A program made the position numbers and the translations under genes. The notes under the pieces are model-generated. The model was not told the DNA's origin. It did not search any database and saw nothing but the letters and a program-made list of their open reading frames with translations. A stretch of 64,000 bases of DNA from Podaxis mareebaensis (taxonomy: Eukaryota > Basidiomycota > Agaricomycetes > Agaricales > Agaricaceae): contig JAEUWP010000470.1 in assembly GCA_018524725.1 (NCBI GenBank), forward strand, positions 558,001-622,000, written 5' to 3'. Shown here piece by piece: positions 11,122 to 23,890 of this stretch (positions are counted from its first letter, which is position 1; every line of letters starts with the position of its first letter).

Positions 11122-14100
11122 TCAATCGTCAGAGTCCTTGCGGCGATGGCGGTGACCATGCTTCCTTCTACCATGGCTATCATCGGAGTCGTTGTCATGT
11201 ATGCCGAGCCGTTCTGCCCCATAGGTCTCGTCATTGTCATAGCTTGGGTTGTAACCCGAACGACCACCATAGCCTTTACTGCGACCATGACCCTCACTAC
11301 GACCAGAATCACTGTCATCATCATGACGACGAGAGCGAGATCCATGTCCACTGACCTCCTGCCCATATGAAGGAGTATATTCCTGGTCATAGCGGTATCG
11401 ACGGCGGTCGCCGCCATCGTCGTCACGAGAATGTCCTTCTGAACGGCCATACTCCGATCCGCGATTATAACCGCCACCATATGAATCGTTCTCGTTATCG
11501 CCCCGCCCACGGCCATACTCCGATCCGCGATTATAACCGCCACCGTATGAATCGTTCTCGTTATCGCCCCGCCCACGGCCATACTCCGATCCGCGATTAT
11601 AACCGCCACCATATGAATCATCCTCGTTATCGTCTCGCCCACGGCTGTACCCGTCACCATCCCGGCCTGAACTATAAGTCTGACTGTCCCCGTATGAACC
11701 TTGATCATGACTTCCATAAGACTGATTTTCATCGTCATTACGTCTGCGACGGCCATAGCCTTCGCCCTCCTGAAGACCGCCCCCTTGGGAATAGCCACGA
11801 CCGTATGAATCCTGTCCATAACCCTCTCCATGGGAGTTGCCCCCACTCTGCCTGCCATACCCTTCATTTTCTTGGCGCCTGGAACTGTAGTCATCTCTGG
11901 AATTATCCCCGCCGTAAGACTGATTGGATTCCTGTCTGTAACCACCACCGTATGAATCGTCACGCCTGTTTCGACCGTATCCGTTATCATCATCACGTCG
12001 AGAGCCGGACTCTTCTCGTTGGCTGTATCCACCTCCAGCATAATGGCTCTGTTGTTCGCCACTGCCTTCATAGCCTCCCGACCCATACACTCGGCCGGAC
12101 TGTGCTTGACTTCCATATTCACCGCTTTCCCCGTATCGAGTACCGGAATATCCTCCACCGCTTGAGTACTCTTTCCTAGGGTACGTGTTGCCGGTGCTCG
12201 GGTATTGACTGCTTTGCTGGTAGCCTAGAGATGGGACGAATAAAATTCTAGATGTCGCTGGAGTATGCCATCATCACACCTACCCTGGGAGGAACCTTGA
12301 GGGCGATATGAGGTGCCGTGGCTGCAGCCGCCATAACCAGGCTCCTCGAAATTCATCTCCTCCGAACCAATGCGCTTGTTCTTGTGCTCGCGGACACTTT
12401 CCTGCTCAAATAGTTCCAAGAAGTTTCTTTTCGGAAAATTCGAATGCGAACCTTGGTCAAACGCTCAATGACCTGACTAGCTTCATCAGGACCCAATCCT
12501 CCCAGCCATTTTTCCATGTGCTCAAACATCTGGTGTTGGATCTGAGAGTCTCCAGTGGCATAGTATGGGTGATGGAATGCCTCGAGAACCTAAAGGCGCA
12601 TTAACACACAGTTTTCATCAAACGCAAGACCTGCATCGACAAACCTTGTCCAAAACAGAATCCGGGTCGCTATCATCTGACCATGCCTAGAACGAAGAAA
12701 TAAGTTATAATCATGGAAACAGTCATCTGGTGCCTACGTGGACGATCAGGTTAACGGTATATTCAACAACGATTTGTGCAATCTTCCCGGCCGGCTCATT
12801 GAGAATGAGACCGAAATGGTCCTATAAATGTATAAGATGCTTAACGGCGTAGGAATACATAAAATCTCACTTTCGACAGAAGACTATGAGAAGGATCAGA
12901 TGCATCTGGGTTATCAAACACCTGGTAGTGTTAAAAAAAATTCAGGGTGAAGCCCACAGGTAAGTGATACATGATCAGACCTGGTATTGGTCCTCGTTAT
13001 TGATGACAGCCTTGCTTCCTTCATCCAAAACTCCAGTCACTTGAGTAATGATTGGCTGTTGTGGGTCAATGAGATTATTAAACGTATGGCAGTCTTGAAC
13101 CCACTTACAACAACATAAGGAGCCAAGATAGTGTAGACATCTAGCGCAAACAAGTGGTGGGTTAGTGCACTATGATAACCAGAATAACACTGCGTCACAT
13201 ACAAGCGTTCATGGCATTGGTGAACTCATCGACCAACTCGCTTAGACCAGGTATCATCTCTATCTGTCTCGTGATATCTCTCATGATGGTATCGCGCCAT
13301 TTTAAGAGGTCGAGCAGCTGGCGCTGAACCTCGGGCGGGGCGACGTTATCAGGGTCAAAGTGGTAAGCCTTCGACTGTTGGTGCATCTCTTCTGTCTTGT
13401 TCATCTGATCCTCATTTCCACCGATCGGAAGTTTGCCAAGTATAGCCTTGAACGCATCAACGTTGGAATCTCCTCCTTGGGAGGCCTAAACCTCGATTAG
13501 CGCAAGTTCGATGTCTCCACTGAGTTACATGCCTGGTCCATTTTGCTGGCAAGGTCAGTAACACTGGCTTGACTAAGTTTGCTATTTCAAGGCTTGAGTT
13601 TTGTATTAGTGCTACAGTCACTGTATCACTTACTCTCCGGCTTCTCCGAGCAGGGAGTGTAAGAAGTCGGCGCCTAATATGGGAATGAGATCCATATGCC
13701 CTCCGGTGAACAGGACTCGAGCCTACCGCCGAAAGTACCAGTGACAAGGGGCGGTGCAGGGCCATTGGGGGTATCAATGATGACTAACCGATGTAAGTTA
13801 GCCTTTCGCGTCGACAGGTATTAGATCAGGAAGGAATCACCATTGTCTCCAACATGGCAGAAGACTTCTTCGTGTCCCATCTTCCTAAGGGCAATTTCGC
13901 ACCAATTGCTGTGCGCCAAAAGATCTTCGAGAGTGTGAAGACCGGTGCCGAGAAGACGGTAAGCTTCAAAGAGGTCAGTGTTTTCCTGGCCTCCTGCGCG
14001 GCGACCATGTTCTATGCAGGCCTTCAAAGTGCGGCGAATGAAGGCAGTTGATGTATCCCAGTCTTCGTTTTCCGATGCCATGTATTTCTACAAACACTGG

Positions 14101-15036
14101 TCACGATCTGTGCAAGGGCTGGATGAGATGCACGTACTTTCATGCCAGTTCGCTCGTCGATTTCGAGTTCGCGTGGATCTACTGGAGGTCGCAATTTCGG
14201 GTGGAATTGTCTCGCGTCACCTTCTTTTTCCGCGTATCCTCTGGAGGAAGACCCGTTAGAGAAAGTAGATAGATACTTCGATTAACCTACTTGGGGTTGT
14301 CAATGTGCTCCTAATGTTGCTCGTTCATTGTGTGAACCATGAATTCGAAAATCATCAAACGCACCACCGGAAGATAAACTCCAAGGCGATCTTGAGTAAC
14401 CTCAAATTCTTCCGTAGCAAATCCAAAGGTCTGGTAGGTTGTCAGATCGCAATGAATTAGAGCCACTAATTGGCATATATTCACCATAAAACCCAGAACA
14501 GCGATGATTAGAGTGATAGTATCAGCACTGAGCTTACTCAATCCAGTTATATCCATAGCCTGCAAAGGTGCCATTAAGCACTGGGCCTCTAGCGTAACCG
14601 CGAGTATGTTTTGATACCTGGGAGTAATCTCGAAGCCAATTTCCCTGTTTATATGATTGTCAGATGAGAGAAAACTAAAACAAGACGAGGACATACAAAA
14701 TAAACCCTCTTGACATCCGTCTTGTTGAATTTTGAACCTCCAGTGGCTGCCTTGAGGACGGAAGAGGCAAAGCCTAGCAAGCTGCCTCCTCCGATCGCTG
14801 GGCCGCCTACATGCTTGACGAGATTTTCAAGGATGCTTTCAATATCACCGTGCCTAAAGGCCTTATCTATATGTTTATCAGCCATTTGAAGACAAATCCT
14901 AGATTGTCCCGGAGATCTCACCGTTCAGATACGCAAAATCAGGTATATCACCAGCCCCGAAGGCGTAAGTGCCAGTAGGTGATAAAACGAGGAGGACAGT
15001 GAGTACGAGTAAAAGCGTCGTTAAAGCAGCGGGCAT
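11122..15036 (-). CDS. Heterokaryon incompatibility protein Het-C, secreted
   Basis: Many exons on the minus strand join into a Het-C family protein. The N terminus is a signal peptide ([20 protein letters not shown]) followed by GAGDIPDFAYLNG. Conserved blocks in order: KAFRHGDIESILENLVKHVG; KFNKTDVKRVYF; GLSKLSADTI; FATEEFEVTQDRLGVYLPV; WDTSTAFIRRTLKACIE; LLGTGLHTLEDLLAHSNWCE; ALRKMGHEEVFCHVGDN; then EMHQQSKAYHFDPDNVAPPE and VLEAFHHPYYATGD. After ERLTKESVREHKNKRIG comes a tail of about 350 residues very rich in Gly, Tyr, Ser, Arg and Asp, including a perfect-register repeat of 22 residues. In ascomycetes het-c alleles control vegetative incompatibility and the protein also has glycine-rich C-terminal repeats. 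Whether this basidiomycete copy does so is unknown. The start at 15036 was chosen because it begins the signal peptide. Confidence 0.92.
11445..11642 (-). repeat. Three tandem 66-bp repeats in the Het-C tail
   Basis: Copies at 11445-11510, 11511-11576 and 11577-11642 are almost identical in DNA, with a few substitutions in the third. Each encodes 22 residues in the Het-C frame, including NDSYGGGYNRGSEYGR. Because the unit is a multiple of three, copies can be gained or lost without frameshift. More degenerate Gly/Tyr units lie on both sides (about 11640-12180). Confidence 0.95.
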
Positions 15037-15189
15037 CGCAGTTTGGGATGTGGAAGTGAGGAGAAAAGGATCGAATGTGGTTGGCAACGAATCGCCCCAT
15101 CTGACAACGGGAATAGGTGATGTCGATGAAGTCACTGGTCATGCACATGGTCACGATATCTGATCAGCCTGAGTAATTGATTAATTAGT

Positions 15190-17045
15190 CTACAATTTTT
15201 TAACCCGTTGCGCCTTGTTTGCTAAAACTCGTTTCTGATTTTTCAGCTCAGTTTCAAACTGCTCTTTCATTGCCCGTTTCTCTACTCGTCGGTTCTGTTT
15301 TTCCATTTTTGCGGCTGCCTTTCTCGCCTTCTTTTCCTCTTTGGATTCGTCGCGAGATCGAGAAATTGTCACACGCTGGTGAACTGAATTCATCATAGAA
15401 GCTGAGCGCTACTAAAGCTGTGGCAAGTAAGTCACCTACCTATACTTTCGGTTTCGGTATCATCAGATTCGTCTTCTGCATCGTTTGTAAATCTTGCCAC
15501 AGTTTTCCTGGCAGTGGTGTTAGAAAGTGGATTAACCAGAGGGAACCCAGTTTTCGGATCAAGCGAGATTTTCGGTGTGGGCTTTGAGTTGGCAACACGA
15601 ATTATACGAGGGTGGTTTTCAAGGTTGGAATAGGTCGCTGTGTAAGAAGTTTGAATACGGTTCAAAGGATTGGACCATTCCAGAGGCACATACTGAGAAT
15701 CGTCTCGCAATCCCACCTGTCTTCTTTTGAAGTGGCCTCAGAAGTCAAGAGATCCTGAACATCGTCGTCACTATCGTCGTTAACTCGTACGCGATCGTCC
15801 TGGCCGAGGGCCCGTCGGACTGTGTCCAGCTTATCGGTAGGTGTGTCTCCTTCGAGCTTGGGTTTCATCTTCCGTCCAAGGATCTCATAGTCATGGAGGA
15901 ATTCATTGACCATCATGTCGAAGTCTTCACGCGAAGTGATGAGCTCTGGTGTGTCATCGTCTTCTTCATCAGAGAGTGGTGGTACGTTTTCACCCTCTTC
16001 TTCGTTGTATTCCTTCTCCATAATCTAGCCACGCGAAGATGAGAGGGGTGATACATGAAAATTTGAAGCATACCTGGTCAAACCGTTCGTCCAGCGTTTG
16101 AAGAGCCTCATTCCGATACATTGATGAGCTACTCATGCTGTAGCCAGAAGCATCACTACTGCCCTTTCGTCTTCTTTTCCCTTTACCACCAATGACTGAA
16201 ATCGTAGGTAACCCTCCAATTGTGTCACCATTTTCGGATGCATACTCGTCGTCGCTGGTTGTGTCTTGCTCTGTTTTTGCCTGATTCTTCTTGAACTGCG
16301 CAAACCTCTCCTCCCAACCCAATTCTCCTGTTTCATCTTGCCCCGCTCCATCCTCTGTATCCTCAATGCCGTCTTCATCGAACTCAAAGTCAAAGTTGTC
16401 ATCGTTCGTCCGTTCACCGCCTTGAATTAGTTCGCCAAAGAAACCGTCTTCCACGTCATCGTCTACGAAAGCGTCATCTTCTAAAGCTTCGAGGACTTGC
16501 CGGAGATGAGGATCCATGTCCGGCTGAAAGCCCGCAATGCTTGCTGGTATTGCTTGTTGTGACTCGTAATTTCGTGGAAGCTCGGACTCAGAAGGTAGGG
16601 CTTCTTGCGGTAGTACAAGGTCGTCCATCTTGCCCTTGGCCTTATTTTTCTTCGATGACGGTGCTTCAATCAAGATGCTTTCAACACCATCCTCCTGAAC
16701 TCCGACTGTTCGCAGGTGTTGCATGTAGTCATACTCCGTGTCATCGTAATAGATACCATAGAGCGCAGCTTCGCCAACGTTGTGTTTTTTGTCGTGCTCG
16801 ATGTCCGAGGGTGAAAGGAATGTTTCAAGATCTGCACGAGACTTTCCCTGTTGGAATTTGATAAGGACAAGTTTTGATCCTGAGATTATAGGGAGACAAA
16901 CCTTTTTTGCGTTCTCTCTCTCGAATGGCTTGAGGACGTGTTGGCTAGCCTCAGGATCATGTATAAGCGGGTCCCTTTGCGACCGATGGACAAGCTGGAA
17001 ATGTTTTGCGCCCGGCTGGCGGAAAATAGATTTCTTGGGCGGCAT
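15190..17045 (-). CDS. LTV1: LTV1, 40S ribosomal subunit biogenesis and export factor
   Basis: The protein starts MPPKKSIFRQPGAKHFQLVH and continues RSQRDPLIHDPEASQHVL, the hallmark N terminus of LTV1. After a short intron that removes the codons near 16865-16905 the frame runs on through EYDYMQHLRTVG and long acidic regions (DDEYASENGD, SDEEDDDTPEL) to YVPLEWSNPLNRIQTSYTATYS. The C-terminal coil is strongly basic (KKARKAAAKMEKQNRRVEKR). LTV1 is a non-ribosomal assembly factor on the pre-40S head; its phosphorylation and release are needed for late cytoplasmic maturation and nuclear export. At least four introns are inferred. The gene shares a 188-bp divergent promoter with the TAF2 gene. Confidence 0.92.
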
Positions 17046-17233
17046 AGTGGATGTGAGAATGCAAGGTGGGTGTGGTTACATAATCACGTCCGCTGTACGC
17101 CTTTGGCTGGTACCACCATCTCCAGCGACCAGCCTCACCATTTCTGCCCACTTTCTTGCTCTGCCTGCGTTAATTCTCTGGTCTGCTTGGCTCGTTGAAG
17201 ACGTATCTCCTCCCTTGAAAGCGCTCTCTACCA
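17046..17233. promoter_or_regulatory. Compact divergent promoter LTV1 / TAF2
   Basis: Only 188 bp separate the LTV1 and TAF2 start codons, so both core promoters overlap or abut. I see no convincing TATA box. The pairing places a ribosome-biogenesis gene and a general transcription factor gene under shared upstream DNA. Confidence 0.6.
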
Positions 17234-20200
17234 ATGGACGCGCGTATCAGCCTCCAACGCGAGCATGTTCGCCGGGGTTTCTCCATATACGTTTTCTTTC
17301 ATCCTCTCCCATGTTATCCTCAAACTGACACGGCTTTTCGTATATACTAGTCATCAAAAGGTTGTTCTTGAAATCGATTTCAATGGAAGTCTTTGGGTAC
17401 GTGTTTTCCCGTTTCTGCTGTAGCAAACCCTCATCCAGTCTGCAGGGCTACACAGAAATTACTATCGTTCCTACAAGTAGTGAACTGAGGACGATCCACC
17501 TTCATTCAAGACAGTGCAGTGCGTATTACTCCTGGTGGAAGGATCTTCAGGGAACTCAAAACCGCTCAGCTATCCATAACGTCACCGTTGGTGGACACCA
17601 AGCCGATTTCGTGCACCACGATGCCATAGCCAATATCAGCATGGGGGCCTCGAATGAGGCTCACGATTGTCATAGGCATCCGGAACTAAAGAGAAAGGTG
17701 TATTCTGCGTTGCAGGAGAGCGATGAGGGAGAGCTATCTGTTACGATTCCGAAAGAAGTGTCGTTGAAACAGACCTCTTCTACAAACGTGGTTTATAACG
17801 ACGGTATGTTTCCTCAACGTTGCCATGAGTTATAGTCTAATATTGGCGTCCAGGTGCTACACCCGAGCCATCTACTCCTGGTGTATCTCAGGGACAAAAC
17901 ATGCCCGAATTTTCTCCCATCGTCGTCAATATTGCATATAGCTTGCGAAACCCTGCTGACGGTGTAGAATTTGTGTTATCAAATGACAATTACCCTTATG
18001 TAAGTTTTTCGTCAAAATACTGGAAGACTGGGTGTAGACATGACAATCGCAGAGAGTTCCTCACGTATATACCACACCGTCATGTCCCGATGCAGCTCGA
18101 TGTTGGATTCCTTGTGTTGACAACCTGTGGGAGAAGTGCACATGGGAGTTCGAATTTGTCGTCCCTCGGTATCTGGAGGAGGTTGACGACCGTGACGAAG
18201 TCGATGCTGGTGACTTGAGCCCCACGATCGTTTTGTGCAGTGGGGAGTTGGTTGAGCAGGTGTGTCTTCCTCCTCTTCATTACGGGACAATGATTCATCC
18301 TATGTGTAAGGTTGCCCATCCATACAACTCCAACAAAACCATTTTCCTCTTTTCTCAGGCTGTCCCAACATCCGTACAACACATTGCTTTCGCAGCCGGG
18401 CCCTTCCACCTCTATTCTATCCCCCCCGATAGCGCAGCGGATGAGGCACCGGGCACATCTCAACCGCTCATGTACGCATTCTGCCTACCGGGCCAGGAGT
18501 CTTTCCTTAAGACGTCGACCTCGTTTCTGCGTTCGGCCATGAGCTTCTACGTCTCTGAATTCGGCTCATACCCTTTTAATTCCCACAAACTGGTTTTCGT
18601 TGATCAGTTACCTACTCAACGCTTTGATAGCGCCTCTTTGTCGATAGTCAGCCTTGACGCGCTTCACGGAGAGGATGTGATTGAACAGGCCATGGAGACC
18701 CGACAGACCCTCAGCCACGCACTTGCTTGCCAGTGGGTTGGCATCAATATCATACCAAAGACGTGGTCAGACATCTGGTTGGTCAATGGATTGGCACTCT
18801 ATATAACCGGTCTCTTTATGCGCAAGTTATTTGGCAATAACGATTATCGTTTCAAACTGAAGAAAGACATGCAACGCGTTTTGGAATGGGATGTTGGTAG
18901 CATGCCACCAATTTGCCAACCACAGGTCTTGGACCCCCCCGACGCTGCTACACTTCCATTCATTAACTTGAAAGCGCCCTTGGTCCTTCATATCCTTGAT
19001 CGTCGCCTGGGTAAATCCGGAACTTCCCTTGGACTCAGTCGTGTTCTTCCCAAGCTCTTCCTCTCAGCAATTAGCGGTGAACTCCAGAACAACGCTCTTT
19101 CGACACACGCCTTCCTGCGGATGTGTAGAAAGGTTAGCGGCGTTGACCCCCGGAGCTTTGCAGAACAGTGGATATATGGCAGTGGATGTCCTTCATTTGG
19201 TTTCTCGGCATCTTTCAACCGAAAGAAGATGGCGGTTGAGATTACGATGCGCCAAGAGGCACCAGCGTTCAAAGCCATGGAGAGTAACGAGATATCCAAG
19301 GTTCTCATGAAGCCTGTACCGTTCTTTGAAGTGAGTGGTTGCGCCCCGTAGCGCAAATAGCATCAATCTCATTCATTCCCTTCTAGGGTCAAATGACAAT
19401 ACGTATACATGAAGCGGATGGAACACCTTATGAACATGTTCTTGATATCCGAACCCCATTCAAACGCTATGAAGTTCCCTTCAACACCAAGTACAAGCGT
19501 GTGAGGAGAAACACCAAGCGTTATTTGGCTCGGCAAGCGGCGGCTCAAGCGGCAGCTGAAGGCGATGCAGAGGCAGCAGAAGCTATGGGAATGATCGATA
19601 TGGGATTCGGCTTGGAGATTTGGGAGAAGGAACAGGAACGAGAGAATTGGAAAGTAGCAGACTGGACAGAAGAAGATGAAGCCGTCATGAGTGGTGCGAC
19701 ATATGAATGGATACGTATGGACGCCGATTTCGAGTGGATCGCCAACATCAAGTTTGATCAGCCCGACTTCATGTGGGTGTCTCAGCTGCAAAGAGACAGG
19801 GATGTTGTCGCCCAGCTTGAGGTATGTTATCCTGATTCTACATGTTATCGGTTTCAACCAGCTGAGATTTTTAGGCATTACACGCTCTCGCTGAGAAACC
19901 TACAGCAATCGTTTCGAGTACGTTAACCAAGACGGTGCTCGTTTCGAATTATTACTACCGCATACGCTGTGAAGCTGCCCTCGCTCTCGTGACGGTACGC
20001 CTCTATTTGCTTGTGACGATCCTTTTTGACAGTGAGTAGTGTGCCATACGACGGCTGGATTTCCTTGGCCTATTTCATCTCTTCAAACTATTTCTCCGCT
20101 ACTGCTACGATCCGGAAGATCCGAATCAAGACCTCTTTACTCACAATTACGTGCCGAAACCCAATAGTTTTTCTGACCTTGCTGAATATTTCGTTCGAAA

Positions 20201-23200
20201 GGTATACTTTCATGTGCTCCGGTATATGTTATCAATCTCTCATAATGGCATCTTCAGAGCCTGGTCACAGCCATCTCACGAGTGAGGTTCGAGAACGGAA
20301 AGTCGCCTTCAGTTGTAAGGCAATTCCTAATCGATCAACTCCGATACAACGATAATACATCTAATCCTGTAAGTCTGATTTTATGAAATGATGGAACATT
20401 TCTGATGATTCTCAAGTACTCTGACGGATTCTACATCTGTACTATCATATCTGCGGCTGCATATGCTGCTATCTCTGTTGCCCCTCCCGAGAGGGGTGAA
20501 CTACTACCTTCGGAGATTCGCTCCGAGCAAACGGCAGAGGACAAGGAACTTATTAGGCAAACTATTGCTGAGGTTGACAGATACCGTAGCATGGATCGCC
20601 TCATTCCCTCCCCTCACAACATTGTGACTATCGCAACACTAGAGGTGCGTGTCCTGCTGTATCTTGGCCATCTATGGTCCTCATCATTTGCTAGTTCTAT
20701 ATGATTCTCGGAGTTGCAAATCTCATCCCCACTCACCCTAAAATCTTCTTCCCTTTGACAAGGTGCGTCTCGGGAATAGAACAGTATACAGCATTCTGAT
20801 GGCCTCCGTAGAGAAGGACATTACACCCATGTGCGGTTGGCAGCCTTTGATGGTTTGTTCCTCACCAAGTGGTACACGCCCGTGATCATGCGCTACATAT
20901 TATCCGTTATCGCCAACGACTCGTCCCGGGTCGTCCGTCGCCATGTTGCCCGCAACGCTTGCCATAGTCTGGCTCTTCTAGTCCAGATGGGAGAAATGAA
21001 GACCAACTTGAAGGATACTGAGTCGCTTTTGATCGAAGAGGACGGAAACGCGCCAGAAAAGGCCAAAGAATCTAAGAAGAGCGAGCTTGACCTCATGATC
21101 AAGGTGCTGCGGAAGGATCGAGAGGTTGGGAAGAATGAGGCGCTACGCGAATTCCTCATGCCCATTGCGCTGTATGTATAAAGTGGCGTTGTGTGTTGTT
21201 GCCATTGCTCACTTTGATCGCAGAGCGCCGGATGTTGATTATGAAGTTCGCTGGTGTCTTCTCAAGCTTGCTGATCTCTTGATTCGCCCGGTGGAGGAAA
21301 CGCCACCATCTGTAAAGATTCACATACCAAGCACACCTATTACGGATGTTGCCCCTCCGATCCAACCGGTCAAGGTTCCTATCAAACCACCAAGGACGAT
21401 CAAATCAGGCGGCCCCCCATCCCGACATCCCAGCATCCAGCTGAATGTCTCAGCAGCTAAAGTCAAACTGCCCAGCAGTCCCCGCCCTCCCCTTGCTGAG
21501 CCGCCTGCGCCGTCACCTGTGATCAAGAAAGGGGTGGCGTTTGCTCCGCCAGCTCCTTCCGCACCTACTACTATCCCAGCCGGCAAGGCCAAAGCGAAAC
21601 CAGTTGCTAAACCACCGACCAACAAACCAGCTAACAAACCAATTGCCAAACCGGCTCAGGTTCCCAAGGCTCAGGCTGCGGGCATGAGCCTCAATGACCT
21701 GAGAGCATGCCGGAACGCCTTGAAGAAACTCCAAGCAAATAAGCACGCCCTTCTCTTCAACCAGCCAGTGGACCCAATTCGGGACAATGCACCTCGGTTA
21801 GTTCAACTGTTTGTGCGTCCAAACAAGTTTTACTGACACATTCAGCAGATATTTTGACATTATCAAAGAGCCAATGGACTTGAGTACAATGGGCGCGAAG
21901 TTAGAAGCGGGGATGTACAAAAACCGATTTGCCTTCCAGGCGGATTTCCGGTTAATGATCTCAAATGCGAAATTGTACAACGCAGCCGGAAGCTACGCAC
22001 ATAACGAGGCAATTGCCCTAGAGACGTTCTTTGAGAAACGTGGGTACATGCTTGTTGCTTTGTCCTACCCAACTAAAGCTTTCATTCTTTAGAATGGGTG
22101 ATAATCAATAAAACCCTTGAAGCCGCAGATAAGAACCATACTGCCCAGGCCTCTCGCGAACGACCGCCCAAACCGGTCACACAACCCGCTCCTCCAGTTC
22201 CTCAGCCTTCAATCAAGCTCCCTGCACCTGCTCCTCCCAAACAACCGCCTTCAGCTCCATCAGCGTCGTCTTCGAGACCCACCATCAAACTGAAAGTTGG
22301 TCCTCAAGGCAATTCGTCACCCCCCGATGCATCGCAGCAACGCCCACCACCACAGCCTCAACCCAAGCACAAGAAACAGAAGATGCCTCAGCCAGTAGCT
22401 GTGCCGGACGTGGAACCTCCCCCACCCCCCTACGTCGATGATGGCTCTCACGATATATTGCAGGAAGTCCTTGCAATTGAACGGGAAAAGGATGAAGAGC
22501 GCATGCGCATGAATCTGGAGAAGACGGTGCATACAGGTTCGAGCAAGCGGAAAAAGAGTGAGACCTTGGACGACGAGTATGATGACATTTTGGCACTTGC
22601 TACCCCAGCCAAAAAAGAACGATCCTCTCCTCCCACCCCGAAACCTGCTCCAGTTGAAAAGGCCAGCACCCCCATGCCCATTACGATACCCAAGCCTCAG
22701 GTTCCCAAAAATGCCAAGAAAGAGAAACTATCTGAAGCTAGGCCGTTGGCGTCGACCGCAGAGGCTCCCCCCAAGCTTTCTAACAAAGGAAAGGAGAAGG
22801 AGGTTGTTCCCCAGCCACCACCTGCTGCTGCTATTCCTCCACCTCCCAAACCAAAGAAACCCCCAGTTGCTCAGGCCACACCGATCAATGAGAAGAAATG
22901 CAAGGAGTTGCTCAAGATGCTTCAGAAGATTCCTGAAGCTGCCATTTTCAATCGTCCAGTGGACCCTGTGATAGATGGTTGCCCTACGTGCGTCTCTAAG
23001 CTGGATTTCATTCATTCATTGTTGCTTATCTGAGGATCAGGTACTTTGATGAGATCGCTCATCCAATGGATTTCGGAACCATGTCGCAGAAACTCGCCGA
23101 TGGTCAATACATGACTATGGAAGACTTCAAGAAGGATGTTGAATTAGTCTTCAACAACTGCCGACAATTCAATCCTCCTTCGACCTTCCCGGTCACGTGC

Positions 23201-23734
23201 GCCGACATTGTCGAGAAGGCTTTCAAGAAGGAATGGCCGAAAGCTATGGAGCGGAAGCTTTCTTGGAGCGAGAAACGTGGGCTACAAGGCTTGATGTCGA
23301 CACTTGTCAAAGAACCCATGTAAGTTATGATTTCGTGCTTTCACGCTTTCGAACGCGCAACAATCCGGACTTGTCACTCACTGATTTTTAGCTCCTGGGT
23401 CTTTCGGGAGCCTGTCGACCCTGTATTATTGGGCATTCCAACCTATTTCGACGTCATCCCCCGAAAAGATGCACGGGACTTGCGCACCATTCGGCAGAAG
23501 CTGGACAATGACAAATACGACACGGTTGAGGCTTTTGAAAATGACCTTGACCTCATGATCCAGAATGCAATCAAATTCAACGGACGGGAATCGGAGGTCG
23601 GAGAGATTGCTATGAAAGTTCAATCGCGCATCCAGGAACTCTTGAGCTCCTTCAAGTCTGGTGGAACAAAGAAGCGCAAAGACAACAGTGATAAGGGCAC
23701 GCCTCAACCTACCAAGAAGGCTAAGGTTGGTTGA
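17234..23734 (+). CDS. TAF2: TFIID subunit TAF2 fused to three bromodomains
   Basis: About twenty short exons join into a protein of roughly 1,750-1,800 residues. The N-terminal two thirds is TAF2: HQKVVLEIDFNGSLWGYTEI, YSLRNPADGVEFVL, FAAGPFHLYSIP, FVSEFGSYPF-type folds, NSHKLVFVDQLPTQRF and SFAEQWIYGSGCPSFGF, then an ARM-like helical region. This is an M1-aminopeptidase fold without catalysis: the zinc site reads LSHALACQWVG, so the HExxH residues are lost, as in other TAF2. It scaffolds TFIID and contacts initiator DNA. The C-terminal third alternates Pro/Lys-rich linkers with three bromodomains (about 21.7-22.06, 22.9-23.24 and 23.27-23.65 kb). Each is introduced by a PVDP motif, and each keeps an Asn at the acetyl-lysine site (LYN, QFN, KFN). 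I start at MDARISLQREHVRRGFS (17234); the first intron boundary there is not resolved. Confidence 0.93.
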
Positions 23735-23890
23735 TTTGCAAGGCCAATAACATTAAATCCTATTTATTATATATACATTGTCGTATGGTATATTGTAATG
23801 ATAATTGTCACATTTTTGGTTCAGTTACACAATTAGCAAATTAGGACTAGAAATAAGTGCACTTTCGATACAAGCCAGCCGCCGTAGGAT

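Noticed and set aside
11097..12179. Long open frames on both strands (353 codons minus, 270 codons plus) over the Het-C tail
   Set aside because: They arise because the DNA repeats are rich in codons that stay open in other frames. Only the minus frame ending at 11122 continues by splicing into the Het-C domain.
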